Assembly: GCA_014730275.1 (NCBI GenBank)
Contig: WJIL01000006.1
Span: forward strand, 100,191 to 148,629
Length of the DNA stretch: 48,439 nt
Direction: 5' to 3'
Source: Candidatus Lokiarchaeota archaeon
GTDB lineage: Archaea; Asgardarchaeota; Thorarchaeia; Thorarchaeales; Thorarchaeaceae
Shown here: piece after piece, positions 7,820 through 15,859 of the stretch
How the letters are laid out: each line of letters starts with the position of its first letter
Position numbering within the stretch: position 1 is the first letter of the stretch
Made by a program: the position numbers and the translations under genes
Notes under the pieces: generated by a model
Told to the model about the DNA's origin: nothing
The model's input: the letters and a program-made list of their open reading frames with translations, nothing else
Database searches by the model: none

Positions 7820-10072
7820 TTAGCAGGCCGAACCAGGGTGTTTTTGCAATTGTAGCACAAAAGTAGTACCCTGTGTGTAGTCGCCGTTCACGCGGCTTCT
7901 CACGCTGATATGGCCATCGAATGAATCAATGATTGTCTTAACCAAGTAGAGACCCAGACCCGTGCCTTTCGCGCTTTCCATGAATCTAGTGAATAGCTTC
8001 TCTCTTTTCCCCTTTGGTATTCCCGTTCCATAATCACTTATTGAAATCTTCAGATAGCAATCTGTTCCAATCTTCATCGGAGCTACCGATACTTCTATTC
8101 TTTTTTCTTCAGGGGAGTTTTCGATGGCATTTTTGAACAGGTTAATGAACACATCAAGTAGCAAATCGTTAGCTAAGACGTAATACGTTTCTTCTGGACA
8201 AATGAAATCAACTTCATCATAGTCCACATCAAGAGAAGCTATCGCCAAGTCGAAGGACCGTTTCATGATATTTGTTAGATTGATGGGCATCATTTCCTCC
8301 GGACTACTTTCTGTTAACGATACCACTTTCTTCATCTTCTCAATTCTCTCTATGGCGTCTCTCAAAGCACTTTTTGCATTCTCCAAGAAATCACGACGCA
8401 ATTTCTCCGGTTCTCTTGGAGAAGTTGCCAGCTCCAAGCTACCCAGCAGGATGTGGTGGTAGTTGTTGATATCATGGAGCAGAATGTCGGAAAGCAGCGT
8501 TGCTTTCTGCTCTGAACGCTTTGCTTCCTTTACGGTATTCAGATACTGAAATCCTATAACAGCAGGTCCTACTGTAAGGCCAGTAGACATGAATGCCTCA
8601 CCAATCCACCATCCAAATGTCCAAGCCGGAAATATAGACTTGAGGAAATGCGGAACTGTCATCAGCAACATGAATCCAACTGCAATAAGCTCCAAGCTTA
8701 GTTCAGCCTTGCTTTTTTCGGTCAGAACCGCAATGGCGTAGATGAATATACCAAAATCTGTAAGAGTCACTATAAGAAGAAAAACACGTCCCAGGACGCT
8801 ATTGCGAAGAGCTGCTGAAGAGAAAGCTACGTAATTCACTGCCAAATGGGCAACAAGAAATAGTAGAATAGTAATCAATACGCAGACTATTAGCCAAGTA
8901 TTTGCATCACGAGACTGTGACGAATCTGAGTTCCGCTGATTATACTCCGTGGAAATCATTAGAAGAATCCCAGCCAGCAACCCACCGATGATATGAGGAT
9001 ACACCGTTAAATCACTGGGATCTTCGCGGACTGCAATTGTGATAACCTGAAGAATGTTGATGGTGCTCCAGCTGCCAAAGAATGCAATCAACGGGTTGTA
9101 GGAATCGGATGGCCTATAACCTGAGTACCCACGAATAAGGAAGGCCATTATCGCTGAAACGCTTGCTGTAGCTATATGCGTAATTAGGAAAGCCGTTTTA
9201 TCAATCACAAGAACTGTTCCGATATGGGTCTCGATCCAAACAACAAGCACAAAGGGAATAAAAATCAGTAACGAAAGCGATGGGGCTATTGCTAGAGCTT
9301 TTCGAAAAGGAAAGCCAATTCTTTCGAAATATGGCGTTGAAATAGATAAATAGAGTAGAGAAAAGCCTACTGCCACAAATGCAAGTGACAACGTCCGTGA
9401 GAGATACAAAGAATTAGGAAAAACCAGAGCAGCTATTGCTGAGAATGCCATGAGGACATTGCTCATCATCAGATGGAAAGCGTTGAGTTCCTGAAAGGAC
9501 TCTCTGTTCCTAGATGAAATGAAAGCGTTTAATGTGAACCCTATGATAGCTACTACCGCAAGCATATTTCCAACGGGGGATTCAAGCGGACTAGTATTAT
9601 GGACAAGAAATACCCCAAATATTCGAATTAGTACAATACCAGTTGCAATTCCACCCAAGGCTTTGGAAGCGTTTTCTTCTGAATCCTGTAATCGAATTGT
9701 AGCAGAATTAAACACCAAAAGAGTCAGAGCAAGAACAAACAAATCAAGTTTTACATAAAAGATGTTAATTTCCAAAGAAAGATGAGAGTACAAGCTTTGA
9801 TTAAGCAGTATCCTAGCAGCAGTGCCAACCGAACGTAATGAATAAAGAATGAAATATACAGTTAGAAACCCAAAGAAGACTGATTTTTCCTTACGAAAGC
9901 GTAGCGCAGTCATTGCTGCCCCAATAGAACAGATGAAAGCCAAAAATGACATGAGGCCTACGTAGTTAGCAGATGAAGACCAGGCAAACAAACCAAGATA
10001 GGTAATTGGTAGTGGGCTTAGGAGTATGACTACTATTCGCAATAGCTTCTTAGCGTGCTTGGGTAAGGTCAC
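7820..10072 (-). CDS. Polytopic membrane histidine kinase
   Basis: The first 520 residues of this 750-residue protein are almost entirely hydrophobic, with about 14-16 predicted membrane helices. A dimerisation/phosphoacceptor segment follows (LLHDINNYHHILLGSLELA, His near residue 532). A HATPase_c domain carries the N box NLFKNAIENSP, the G1 box DYGTGIPKG and the G2 box GTGLGLYLV. It therefore senses something in or at the membrane and autophosphorylates; no receiver domain is attached and no response regulator is adjacent. The only start the frame allows near the N terminus is GTG at 10072, because a stop lies two codons upstream. A perfect AGGAGGTGA sits on top of this start rather than before it. 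Its stop is 30 bases from the convergent sugar kinase. Confidence 0.9.
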   Translation of the reverse strand: MTLPKHAKKLLRIVVILLSPLPITYLGLFAWSSSANYVGLMSFLAFICSIGAAMTALRFRKEKSVFFGFLTVYFILYSLRSVGTAARILLNQSLYSHLSLEINIFYVKLDLFVLALTLLVFNSATIRLQDSEENASKALGGIATGIVLIRIFGVFLVHNTSPLESPVGNMLAVVAIIGFTLNAFISSRNRESFQELNAFHLMMSNVLMAFSAIAALVFPNSLYLSRTLSLAFVAVGFSLLYLSISTPYFERIGFPFRKALAIAPSLSLLIFIPFVLVVWIETHIGTVLVIDKTAFLITHIATASVSAIMAFLIRGYSGYRPSDSYNPLIAFFGSWSTINILQVITIAVREDPSDLTVYPHIIGGLLAGILLMISTEYNQRNSDSSQSRDANTWLIVCVLITILLFLVAHLAVNYVAFSSAALRNSVLGRVFLLIVTLTDFGIFIYAIAVLTEKSKAELSLELIAVGFMLLMTVPHFLKSIFPAWTFGWWIGEAFMSTGLTVGPAVIGFQYLNTVKEAKRSEQKATLLSDILLHDINNYHHILLGSLELATSPREPEKLRRDFLENAKSALRDAIERIEKMKKVVSLTESSPEEMMPINLTNIMKRSFDLAIASLDVDYDEVDFICPEETYYVLANDLLLDVFINLFKNAIENSPEEKRIEVSVAPMKIGTDCYLKISISDYGTGIPKGKREKLFTRFMESAKGTGLGLYLVKTIIDSFDGHISVRSRVNGDYTQGTTFVLQLQKHPGSAC

Positions 10073-10077
10073 CTCCT
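10068..10077 (-). promoter_or_regulatory. Shine-Dalgarno-like sequence overlapping the kinase start codon
   Basis: On the minus strand the sequence reads AGGAGGTGAC, a full complement of the 16S rRNA 3' end, and the GTG start of the histidine kinase is inside it. No in-frame start lies at the usual 5-10 base spacing; the next candidate is a TTG ten codons later. Either the true start is unusual or the match is fortuitous. Confidence 0.4.
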
Positions 10078-10147
10078 AATAACCTCGGGCCTTGAGCATG
10101 ACCTCAGCTATATGAATGATTATCCGTTGAATATTACTGTCTTGCCG

Positions 10148-11455
10148 TTACAGTGCAAAACCGGTCTTACCAGAGCCCCAAGATTCCAACGCAACTTTCA
10201 GTTCTTCATGTTCCTTGGCGTACTTTCCAACAGGAATATCCTCCATCTTAGCGTCGATAGCTTGCCTGAAGGCCATCGCTCCTGCTTTTGGACCATCAGG
10301 ATGTGCATGGATTGCTCCACCAGAGCCAATCACAATATCTGGGCCAAGATCTTCCATTACTTCTTCAACCATTCCTTGGGAAATGCCTCCACTTGGCATG
10401 GGAGCACTCTGTTCGATGTGCTGAAGAGGCATGGTCATCTCGTGTGCCATGCCGAGAAAACGCTCCTTTAGAATTGGAGCCTTCCCGTAGGGAGCTGGAA
10501 AAACCGTGATATCCGAGCCGCATAGACGGGGTAGCTTGCCAATGACCAAGTTTGACGCAATCCCAGAAATCGGAGATTCATACAGAGCACCAGCAATATC
10601 CATGTGACCAAGAACTGGTACCTTCGTCGATTCATCCTCACATACGGCTCTGAAGGCAGAATATCCAACAGCTAGGAAATTGACCATAAGCGCGTTAGCG
10701 CCGTATTCTTGTGCTCGTTCAGCGTTTTCAAGGACCTTTGGGACGCGGTCGGTGATATTTGCGGTATAGAGAGTTTTCTCCCCCTTTTCCTCGTCAGCTC
10801 TATCTGCGGCTTCCATGAAGAGTGTGACCCGTTCTTCCAAAGTATTGAAGTGTGGATCAGCAAGCAGTTCGTCATCCTTTATGATATCTGATCCACCTAC
10901 TGCAGCTTCATAGAAAAGCTCTGCACCCATTTCCGCAGAAGTGTACACACATGGCTTGATCATGTTGTTAAGAAGGGGGCGTTCTTTCACACCGAGGAGC
11001 TTTCGCAGTCCTTTCATACCAAATTTCGGGCCAGAAAACTCCTTGAGCCAGCTCTTCGGAAAACGCAAGTCCAAGCACTTGATGCGCCCACCCATGGAGA
11101 TGTTCCCAATAACTGTGCTCAACAACATCGGAATCTGAGGGCCAAAATTCTCGTGGGGAAATGCTACTTGAATGATGTACTCTCGGCGTTTCAAGTCGCT
11201 GGGTTTGCTGTATTCATAGTACGGTACTTCGTATATGCCAATCACCTTTGCCACGTGCCGTTTCCTCACTTCAACCGTTTCACCAGGTACCATTGTCCAA
11301 GTGCCAGTCGATTGCTCAATGGCGGCTGCATGAGCCACATCTCGTGCATCCATGAAGGGAGGTAGGCCTACATAGTATGTTCCTATAACATATTTCTCAA
11401 AATCCAGTGCATCCGGCATTGCATCGGGCATTGCCTCAAGCGGGATCCTATCCAT
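10148..11455 (-). CDS. RuBisCO-like protein (form IV-like, probably not a carboxylase)
   Basis: The 435-residue protein aligns end to end with the RuBisCO large subunit. Numbered from ATG 11455, retained features are EQSTGTW near residue 47, GN (117-118), IKP (166-168), the carbamate/metal triad segment KDDE (193-196), SGG (355-357) and GG (379-380). Catalytic positions that differ are the second lysine of KPK (Cys169), the HxHR histidine and arginine (Asp286, Ile287), and the HIH histidine (Val318); the loop-6 lysine is kept (Lys325). This combination rules against ribulose-bisphosphate carboxylation and points to a RuBisCO-like protein; enolase- or isomerase-type chemistry is known in that group. 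TTG at 11464 is an alternative start. Divergent from the folate operon; no methionine-salvage gene is adjacent. Confidence 0.9.
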   Translation of the reverse strand: MDRIPLEAMPDAMPDALDFEKYVIGTYYVGLPPFMDARDVAHAAAIEQSTGTWTMVPGETVEVRKRHVAKVIGIYEVPYYEYSKPSDLKRREYIIQVAFPHENFGPQIPMLLSTVIGNISMGGRIKCLDLRFPKSWLKEFSGPKFGMKGLRKLLGVKERPLLNNMIKPCVYTSAEMGAELFYEAAVGGSDIIKDDELLADPHFNTLEERVTLFMEAADRADEEKGEKTLYTANITDRVPKVLENAERAQEYGANALMVNFLAVGYSAFRAVCEDESTKVPVLGHMDIAGALYESPISGIASNLVIGKLPRLCGSDITVFPAPYGKAPILKERFLGMAHEMTMPLQHIEQSAPMPSGGISQGMVEEVMEDLGPDIVIGSGGAIHAHPDGPKAGAMAFRQAIDAKMEDIPVGKYAKEHEELKVALESWGSGKTGFAL

Positions 11456-11631
11456 AGCAATCAATCCTACAACTCAATATACATGGTGTCTTATGTCCTT
11501 TTGGAGCAAACGTCGAAGTGTATTGAAATTTGTAGAAGATATCATTCAGCTGGCTTTATTTGTCAGATTGACATAGACACACGTAGTATTTCGCTTGGTG
11601 TTCTCGTTATTTGGGAGAGCCAAGTCAACTT

Positions 11632-11636
11632 GGAGG
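11632..11636 (+). promoter_or_regulatory. Ribosome-binding site deciding the fhs start
   Basis: GGAGG lies eight bases upstream of the ATG at 11645. The frame is open 54 codons further upstream to 11483, but family N termini match MIHISEVAEKARINEKYLEPYG, so this site marks the real start. Confidence 0.6.
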
Positions 11637-11644
11637 CTTACAGC

Positions 11645-13240
11645 ATGATTCACATATCAGAAGTAGCGGAGAAAGCCAGGATTAATGAAAAGTATCTTGA
11701 GCCCTACGGAAGGCACATGGCCAAAATAGACTTGAGCATACGAGAAGAACTTGGTGAACGGAAGGGCAAGCTAATCCTTGTTACAGCAACGAATCCTACA
11801 AGCGCCGGAGAGGGAAAAACGACCAATTCCATCGGATTATCGATGGCTCTCAATGCATTGGGCCACAATGCGGTTGTGACGCTTAGAGAGCCTTCTCTGG
11901 GACCTGTATTTGGCATCAAGGGTGGTGCCACAGGTGGCGGGCAATCGAAGGTTCTTCCATCAGACAAAATCAACCTATCATTTACAGCTGATTTTCCAGC
12001 AATAACCTCAGCGCACAATCTGCTTTCTGCTTTGATTGACAATCATATACATCGAACCACGGATGTAGGCATCGACGGTAGACGAGTTTATTGGCCGCGG
12101 GCACTTGATATGAATGATCGTGCTCTTAGAAAGGTCGTTGTTGGGCTTGGCGGAAAGTCAGGAGGGTATCCACGAGAGGACACATTCGTCATTACAGCAG
12201 CATCAGAAATCATGGCAATTCTTGCTCTTTCAAAAGACTATGACGACTTGAAGAAACGGCTCGGAAACATACTGGTTTCAAGAGATTTGGATTTGAATGA
12301 GGTCTACGCAAGGGATTTGAACGCTGAAGGAGCCATGGCAGTTCTGTTGAGTGATGCACTCAAACCTAACCTAGTTCAGACCTCCGAAGGAACTCCAGCC
12401 ATTATTCACACTGGACCGTTTGCCAATATTGCTCATGGCACGAATTCTATCGTGGCTATCGACCTTGCGCTTCGCCTTTTTGATTACGTCGTAGTGGAGG
12501 CAGGATTTGGTGCGGATCTAGGAGCCGAGAAATTCTTCAATATTGTGACGCGCGCAGGGGAATTTGGGGTCGATGCTACTGTGCTGCTAACGTCAATTAG
12601 AGCCCTCAAGAAACATGGTGACGGTGAGCTCAAGAAGGGCTTTTCGAACCTAGAGGCTCACGCAGAAAATCTTGATGAGTTTGGGGTGCCATTCGTTGTT
12701 ACGTTGAATCGCTTTCCAGATGACACCGACGAAGACATTGCTGAACTGAGAAAGTTCTGCGAATCGAAGGGGTGGACCATGGAGGTTTCAGAGGTCTTTG
12801 CAAAGGGTAGCGATGGGGGCAAGGATTTCGCCAAGAGCGTACTTGATGCTGTAGAAAAAGAAAGCACTCTGAACTACACATACAATCTTGATGATGACAT
12901 AAAGACCAAAATCGAGAAGCTGGCCAAGTCAGTGTATGGTGCAGATGATGTCATATACTCAGGCAACGCGGGAGGGGAAATCTGGTCACTAGAAAATCGT
13001 GGCCATGGTGATTTGCCCATCTGTGTTGCGAAAACACAGTTCAGCCTCTCAGATGACTCGAAGTTACTTGGAAAACCTGAGGATTTCAGAGTGAATGTAC
13101 GAGGAGCAGATGTTAGTGCTGGAGCGGGTTTTGTTATTGTGTATATGGGAGACGTAATGCTCATGCCGGGATTGCCTAAGAAACCCGCCGCTGAAGACAT
13201 GGACATCGATAGTAATGGCAATAGGCAAGGTGTAATGTAA
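11645..13240 (+). CDS. fhs: Formate-tetrahydrofolate ligase
   Basis: This enzyme couples formate, ATP and tetrahydrofolate to give 10-formyl-THF, and can run backwards to make ATP. The protein (531 residues from ATG 11645) shows the ATP loop NPTSAGEGKTT, the LREPSLGPVFGIKGGATGGG segment, and the C-terminal DVMLMPGLP motif typical of the family. The length is close to the usual 550. It heads a plus-strand cluster with folD 16 bases downstream and a formiminotransferase-cyclodeaminase after that. The enzyme is common in acetogens and clostridia and is found in a minority of archaea that use folate-type C1 carriers, so an ancient transfer is plausible. It is cytosolic. Confidence 0.95.
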   Translation: MIHISEVAEKARINEKYLEPYGRHMAKIDLSIREELGERKGKLILVTATNPTSAGEGKTTNSIGLSMALNALGHNAVVTLREPSLGPVFGIKGGATGGGQSKVLPSDKINLSFTADFPAITSAHNLLSALIDNHIHRTTDVGIDGRRVYWPRALDMNDRALRKVVVGLGGKSGGYPREDTFVITAASEIMAILALSKDYDDLKKRLGNILVSRDLDLNEVYARDLNAEGAMAVLLSDALKPNLVQTSEGTPAIIHTGPFANIAHGTNSIVAIDLALRLFDYVVVEAGFGADLGAEKFFNIVTRAGEFGVDATVLLTSIRALKKHGDGELKKGFSNLEAHAENLDEFGVPFVVTLNRFPDDTDEDIAELRKFCESKGWTMEVSEVFAKGSDGGKDFAKSVLDAVEKESTLNYTYNLDDDIKTKIEKLAKSVYGADDVIYSGNAGGEIWSLENRGHGDLPICVAKTQFSLSDDSKLLGKPEDFRVNVRGADVSAGAGFVIVYMGDVMLMPGLPKKPAAEDMDIDSNGNRQGVM

Positions 13241-13256
13241 TAGGTGATACGAATTG

Positions 13257-14189
13257 ATGTCGCTTGACTTCACTCCGGACTGTTTTTGTGATGGCAAAGT
13301 CATTGATGGGCGAGCCCTGTCCAAGCAGATTCGTGGCAAAATAGAGGAGGAAGTTGAGCGGTTAACTGAGCTTCATCAACTGCGGCCGAAATTGACAACC
13401 ATACTTGTAGGAGACGACGCTGCATCGAAGAAATATATCAAATACAAACAGAAAGCGTGCAAGAACGTAGGTATTCTCTCCGAAAACTTCAATCTGCCAG
13501 GAGATATACAAGAAGATGAGCTCATCGAGAAAATCGAGGAATTGAATCAGGACAACAAGGTTCACGGAATTCTTGTCCAGCTTCCCCTTCCGAGACATAT
13601 TGACAAAGAGAATATCATCGGGGCTATAGACCCCGACAAAGACGTGGATGGTTTTGCACCACGGAATATCTACAGACTGTTCCATGGCGGAGAAATGTTA
13701 GCAGCAGCTACACCTCAGGGAATCGTGACCATGCTTGATCACCTAGACGTGAAGCTGAAAGGCCTGCAAGCAGTGGTTATCAATAGATCAATCATCGTAG
13801 GCAAACCACTCATCTTCTTGCTCCTCAACCGTGACCTCACCGTTTCGGTATGCCACTCCAAAACTGAGGATTTGAAGAGGCACACAACGAATGCGGACGT
13901 GTTGATAACAGCCGTCGGTCTTCGTGAATCAAAAGAAGACCCATACTTCATCACTGCAGATATGGTCAAAGAGGGCGTAGTGGTCATTGATGTAGCATCA
14001 CCTTACGGTGACTGTGACTTTGACGAGGTCAAGAAGAAAGCCAAATACATCACCCCGGTACCAGGGGGCGTTGGGCCAATGACAATCACAATGCTCCTCA
14101 AGAATGTATTAACCGCCTACGCCTACCAGACAGCGCAAGCAAATGTTCTCGCCACTGATGCCATTGACTACGGATCCTATACCACCTAA
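13257..14189 (+). CDS. folD: Methylene-THF dehydrogenase / methenyl-THF cyclohydrolase
   Basis: This bifunctional enzyme interconverts methylene-, methenyl- and 10-formyl-THF. The 310-residue protein has the YIKYKQKAC segment with the catalytic Tyr-x3-Lys pair, VQLPLPRHID, the PDKDVDGF loop, a Rossmann motif around RSIIVGKPLIFLLL, and the C-terminal PVPGGVGPMTITML signature. ATG at 13257 has GGTGAT about nine bases upstream and is preferred over the TTG at 13254. The cofactor (NADP or NAD) is not evident. It is tightly coupled to fhs upstream. The FTCD gene starts 100 bases after its stop. Confidence 0.95.
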   Translation: MSLDFTPDCFCDGKVIDGRALSKQIRGKIEEEVERLTELHQLRPKLTTILVGDDAASKKYIKYKQKACKNVGILSENFNLPGDIQEDELIEKIEELNQDNKVHGILVQLPLPRHIDKENIIGAIDPDKDVDGFAPRNIYRLFHGGEMLAAATPQGIVTMLDHLDVKLKGLQAVVINRSIIVGKPLIFLLLNRDLTVSVCHSKTEDLKRHTTNADVLITAVGLRESKEDPYFITADMVKEGVVVIDVASPYGDCDFDEVKKKAKYITPVPGGVGPMTITMLLKNVLTAYAYQTAQANVLATDAIDYGSYTT

Positions 14190-14289
14190 AGGGCTTCAGT
14201 CCTCATCGGGTTTATGGAACAATCCCAAACCCTTTTTTGGCGTTGCCTTTGTCGGATGCATAAGAAGCGACAAAAGGGTGACTCTGAAA

Positions 14290-15849
14290 GTGAAAGTGAT
14301 AGAATGTGTGCCCAACTTTAGTGAAGGGCGGGACAAAGAAGTTATTGATGCTATAGGTGATGCGATTAAGAGTGTGGAAGGAGTCAGACTGCTAGATGTG
14401 GAATTTGATCCTGACCACAATCGTTCAGTCTTCACCTTCATCGGCGCCCCGGAGAATGTCAAAGAAGCTGCTCACGAGGCTGCTGATGTGGCTGTTGAAA
14501 AGATAGACATGCGCGAGCACAAGGGTGGTCATCCCCGAATGGGCGCAGTGGACGTAGTGCCATTCATTCCTCTTCACGGCACGACCATTGGTGAATGCAT
14601 AGAACTCTCAAAAGAATTCGGCGAAGAGTTTGCAGCAAAACACGATGTACCAGTGTACCTGTATGCGGAATCTGCAACAAGGCCCGAACGGGAAGAGCTT
14701 CCTAATATCAGACAAGGTGAGTATGAACTCCTGAGTGAGAAAATCGGAGAAGATTCGACAAAGGAGCCAGACTTTGGGCCTAACAAAATCAATCCCAAAG
14801 CAGGAGCTACTGCTACAGGAGCACGGCACTACCTTATCGCCTTCAACATGAACTTGAATACCACCGACGTGGAAGTGGCAAAGGAATGTGCGAATGCGGT
14901 CCGTGCCACGACAGGTGGCTTTGTCTATGTTCAGGGTATCGGGCTTGATTTGCCTGAGAAAGGCATGGTACAGGTCTCCTGTAATCTAATCCATCCCAAA
15001 CGAACCAAAATCCATCAGGTACTGGAAGTCGTCAAGAACGAAGCTAAGAGATTCGGAGCTACCGTAGTAGAAACAGAAATCATCGGCATGGTTCCACTGT
15101 TTGCTCTGCTCGACGCACTCGATTACTACCTGCAACCTGAGCGTCTTGACGAGGATATGATTCTTGACCTCTATTATCTCGGAGGCACCGACGACCCCAC
15201 CGAGAAATCCTTCTCGGAAATGTCGCTTATCGAGTTCAGCGATGCTGTTAGACGAGCCCGTGCAACTCCGGGAGGTGGCAGCGTTGCGGCAGCAATGGGG
15301 GCCTTTGGCAGTGCGCTTGTGTGTATGGTGACTGGTTTGTCACTCACAGGGCGCAAGTTCGCAGCTATCAAACAGGAAATGCTTGATGTTCGTCACGATA
15401 CAGAGACCGAACGGGGAGAGCTGATGGGGCTAGTGGAGGAAGACTCTGAGGCATTCGATCAGGTCATGGCGAAGTACAAGATGAAAGCAGAAAGCGAAGA
15501 AGAGAAGAAAGAGAAAGAGAAACAGATTCAAGAAGCCACCAAGAACGCCGCAGAGGTTCCACTTGAGACAATGCGACGGTCATACAATGCTCTTGAGAAT
15601 GCAGTACCAGCAGCCAAGAAGGGGAATATCAATGCAGTCACAGATGCAGGAGTTGCAGCTCATGCACTCATGGCAGCAATCGAAGGTGCTGCTCTCAATG
15701 TCCGCATCAACTTGGACAGCATTGAAGATGAGTCATACGTCAAAAAGACCCGAAAAGAAGTAGAAGATCTCATAGAAAAGGGCAAGGAAACCAAGGCAGA
15801 AGTTCTAGAACTTGTCGAAAAGAGAATGAAGGAAATGGCGGAGCAATAG
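14290..15849 (+). CDS. Fused glutamate formiminotransferase / formimino-THF cyclodeaminase
   Basis: The protein transfers a formimino group to THF and deaminates the product to methenyl-THF. The start is GTG at 14290, preceded at good spacing by AGGGTGA; it gives ECVPNFSEGRD at the N terminus, and the open frame upstream to 14143 overlaps folD and is not family-like. Domains of the 519-residue product are FTCD_N (about 1-180, with the catalytic His81 in HKGGHPRMGAVDVVPF), FTCD_C (about 182-300) and the helical cyclodeaminase (about 315-510, beginning ATPGGGSVAAAMGAFGSALV). The two-domain fusion is like the animal enzyme. Its partners supply the following C1 steps. The formimino donor may be formiminoglutamate from histidine or formiminoglycine from purines; no hut genes are in the window. 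Confidence 0.93.
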   Translation: MKVIECVPNFSEGRDKEVIDAIGDAIKSVEGVRLLDVEFDPDHNRSVFTFIGAPENVKEAAHEAADVAVEKIDMREHKGGHPRMGAVDVVPFIPLHGTTIGECIELSKEFGEEFAAKHDVPVYLYAESATRPEREELPNIRQGEYELLSEKIGEDSTKEPDFGPNKINPKAGATATGARHYLIAFNMNLNTTDVEVAKECANAVRATTGGFVYVQGIGLDLPEKGMVQVSCNLIHPKRTKIHQVLEVVKNEAKRFGATVVETEIIGMVPLFALLDALDYYLQPERLDEDMILDLYYLGGTDDPTEKSFSEMSLIEFSDAVRRARATPGGGSVAAAMGAFGSALVCMVTGLSLTGRKFAAIKQEMLDVRHDTETERGELMGLVEEDSEAFDQVMAKYKMKAESEEEKKEKEKQIQEATKNAAEVPLETMRRSYNALENAVPAAKKGNINAVTDAGVAAHALMAAIEGAALNVRINLDSIEDESYVKKTRKEVEDLIEKGKETKAEVLELVEKRMKEMAEQ

Positions 15850-15859
15850 GCGCTACGTC

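Noticed and set aside
10112-10471. Plus-strand open frame of 119 codons
   Set aside because: It is antisense to the RuBisCO-like gene, with composition typical of a shadow frame.
10148-11455. Form III carboxylase of the AMP salvage pathway
   Set aside because: The second KPK lysine, the HxHR pair and the HIH histidine are replaced, and no AMP phosphorylase or ribose-1,5-bisphosphate isomerase gene is near.
11483-11644. 54-codon extension of formate-THF ligase
   Set aside because: Family N termini start at the MIHISEVAEKA segment, and GGAGG is correctly placed before 11645.
14143-14289. N-terminal extension of the FTCD frame overlapping folD
   Set aside because: The upstream 49 codons overlap the end of folD and do not resemble any FTCD N terminus; GTG at 14290 with a good ribosome-binding site fits better.
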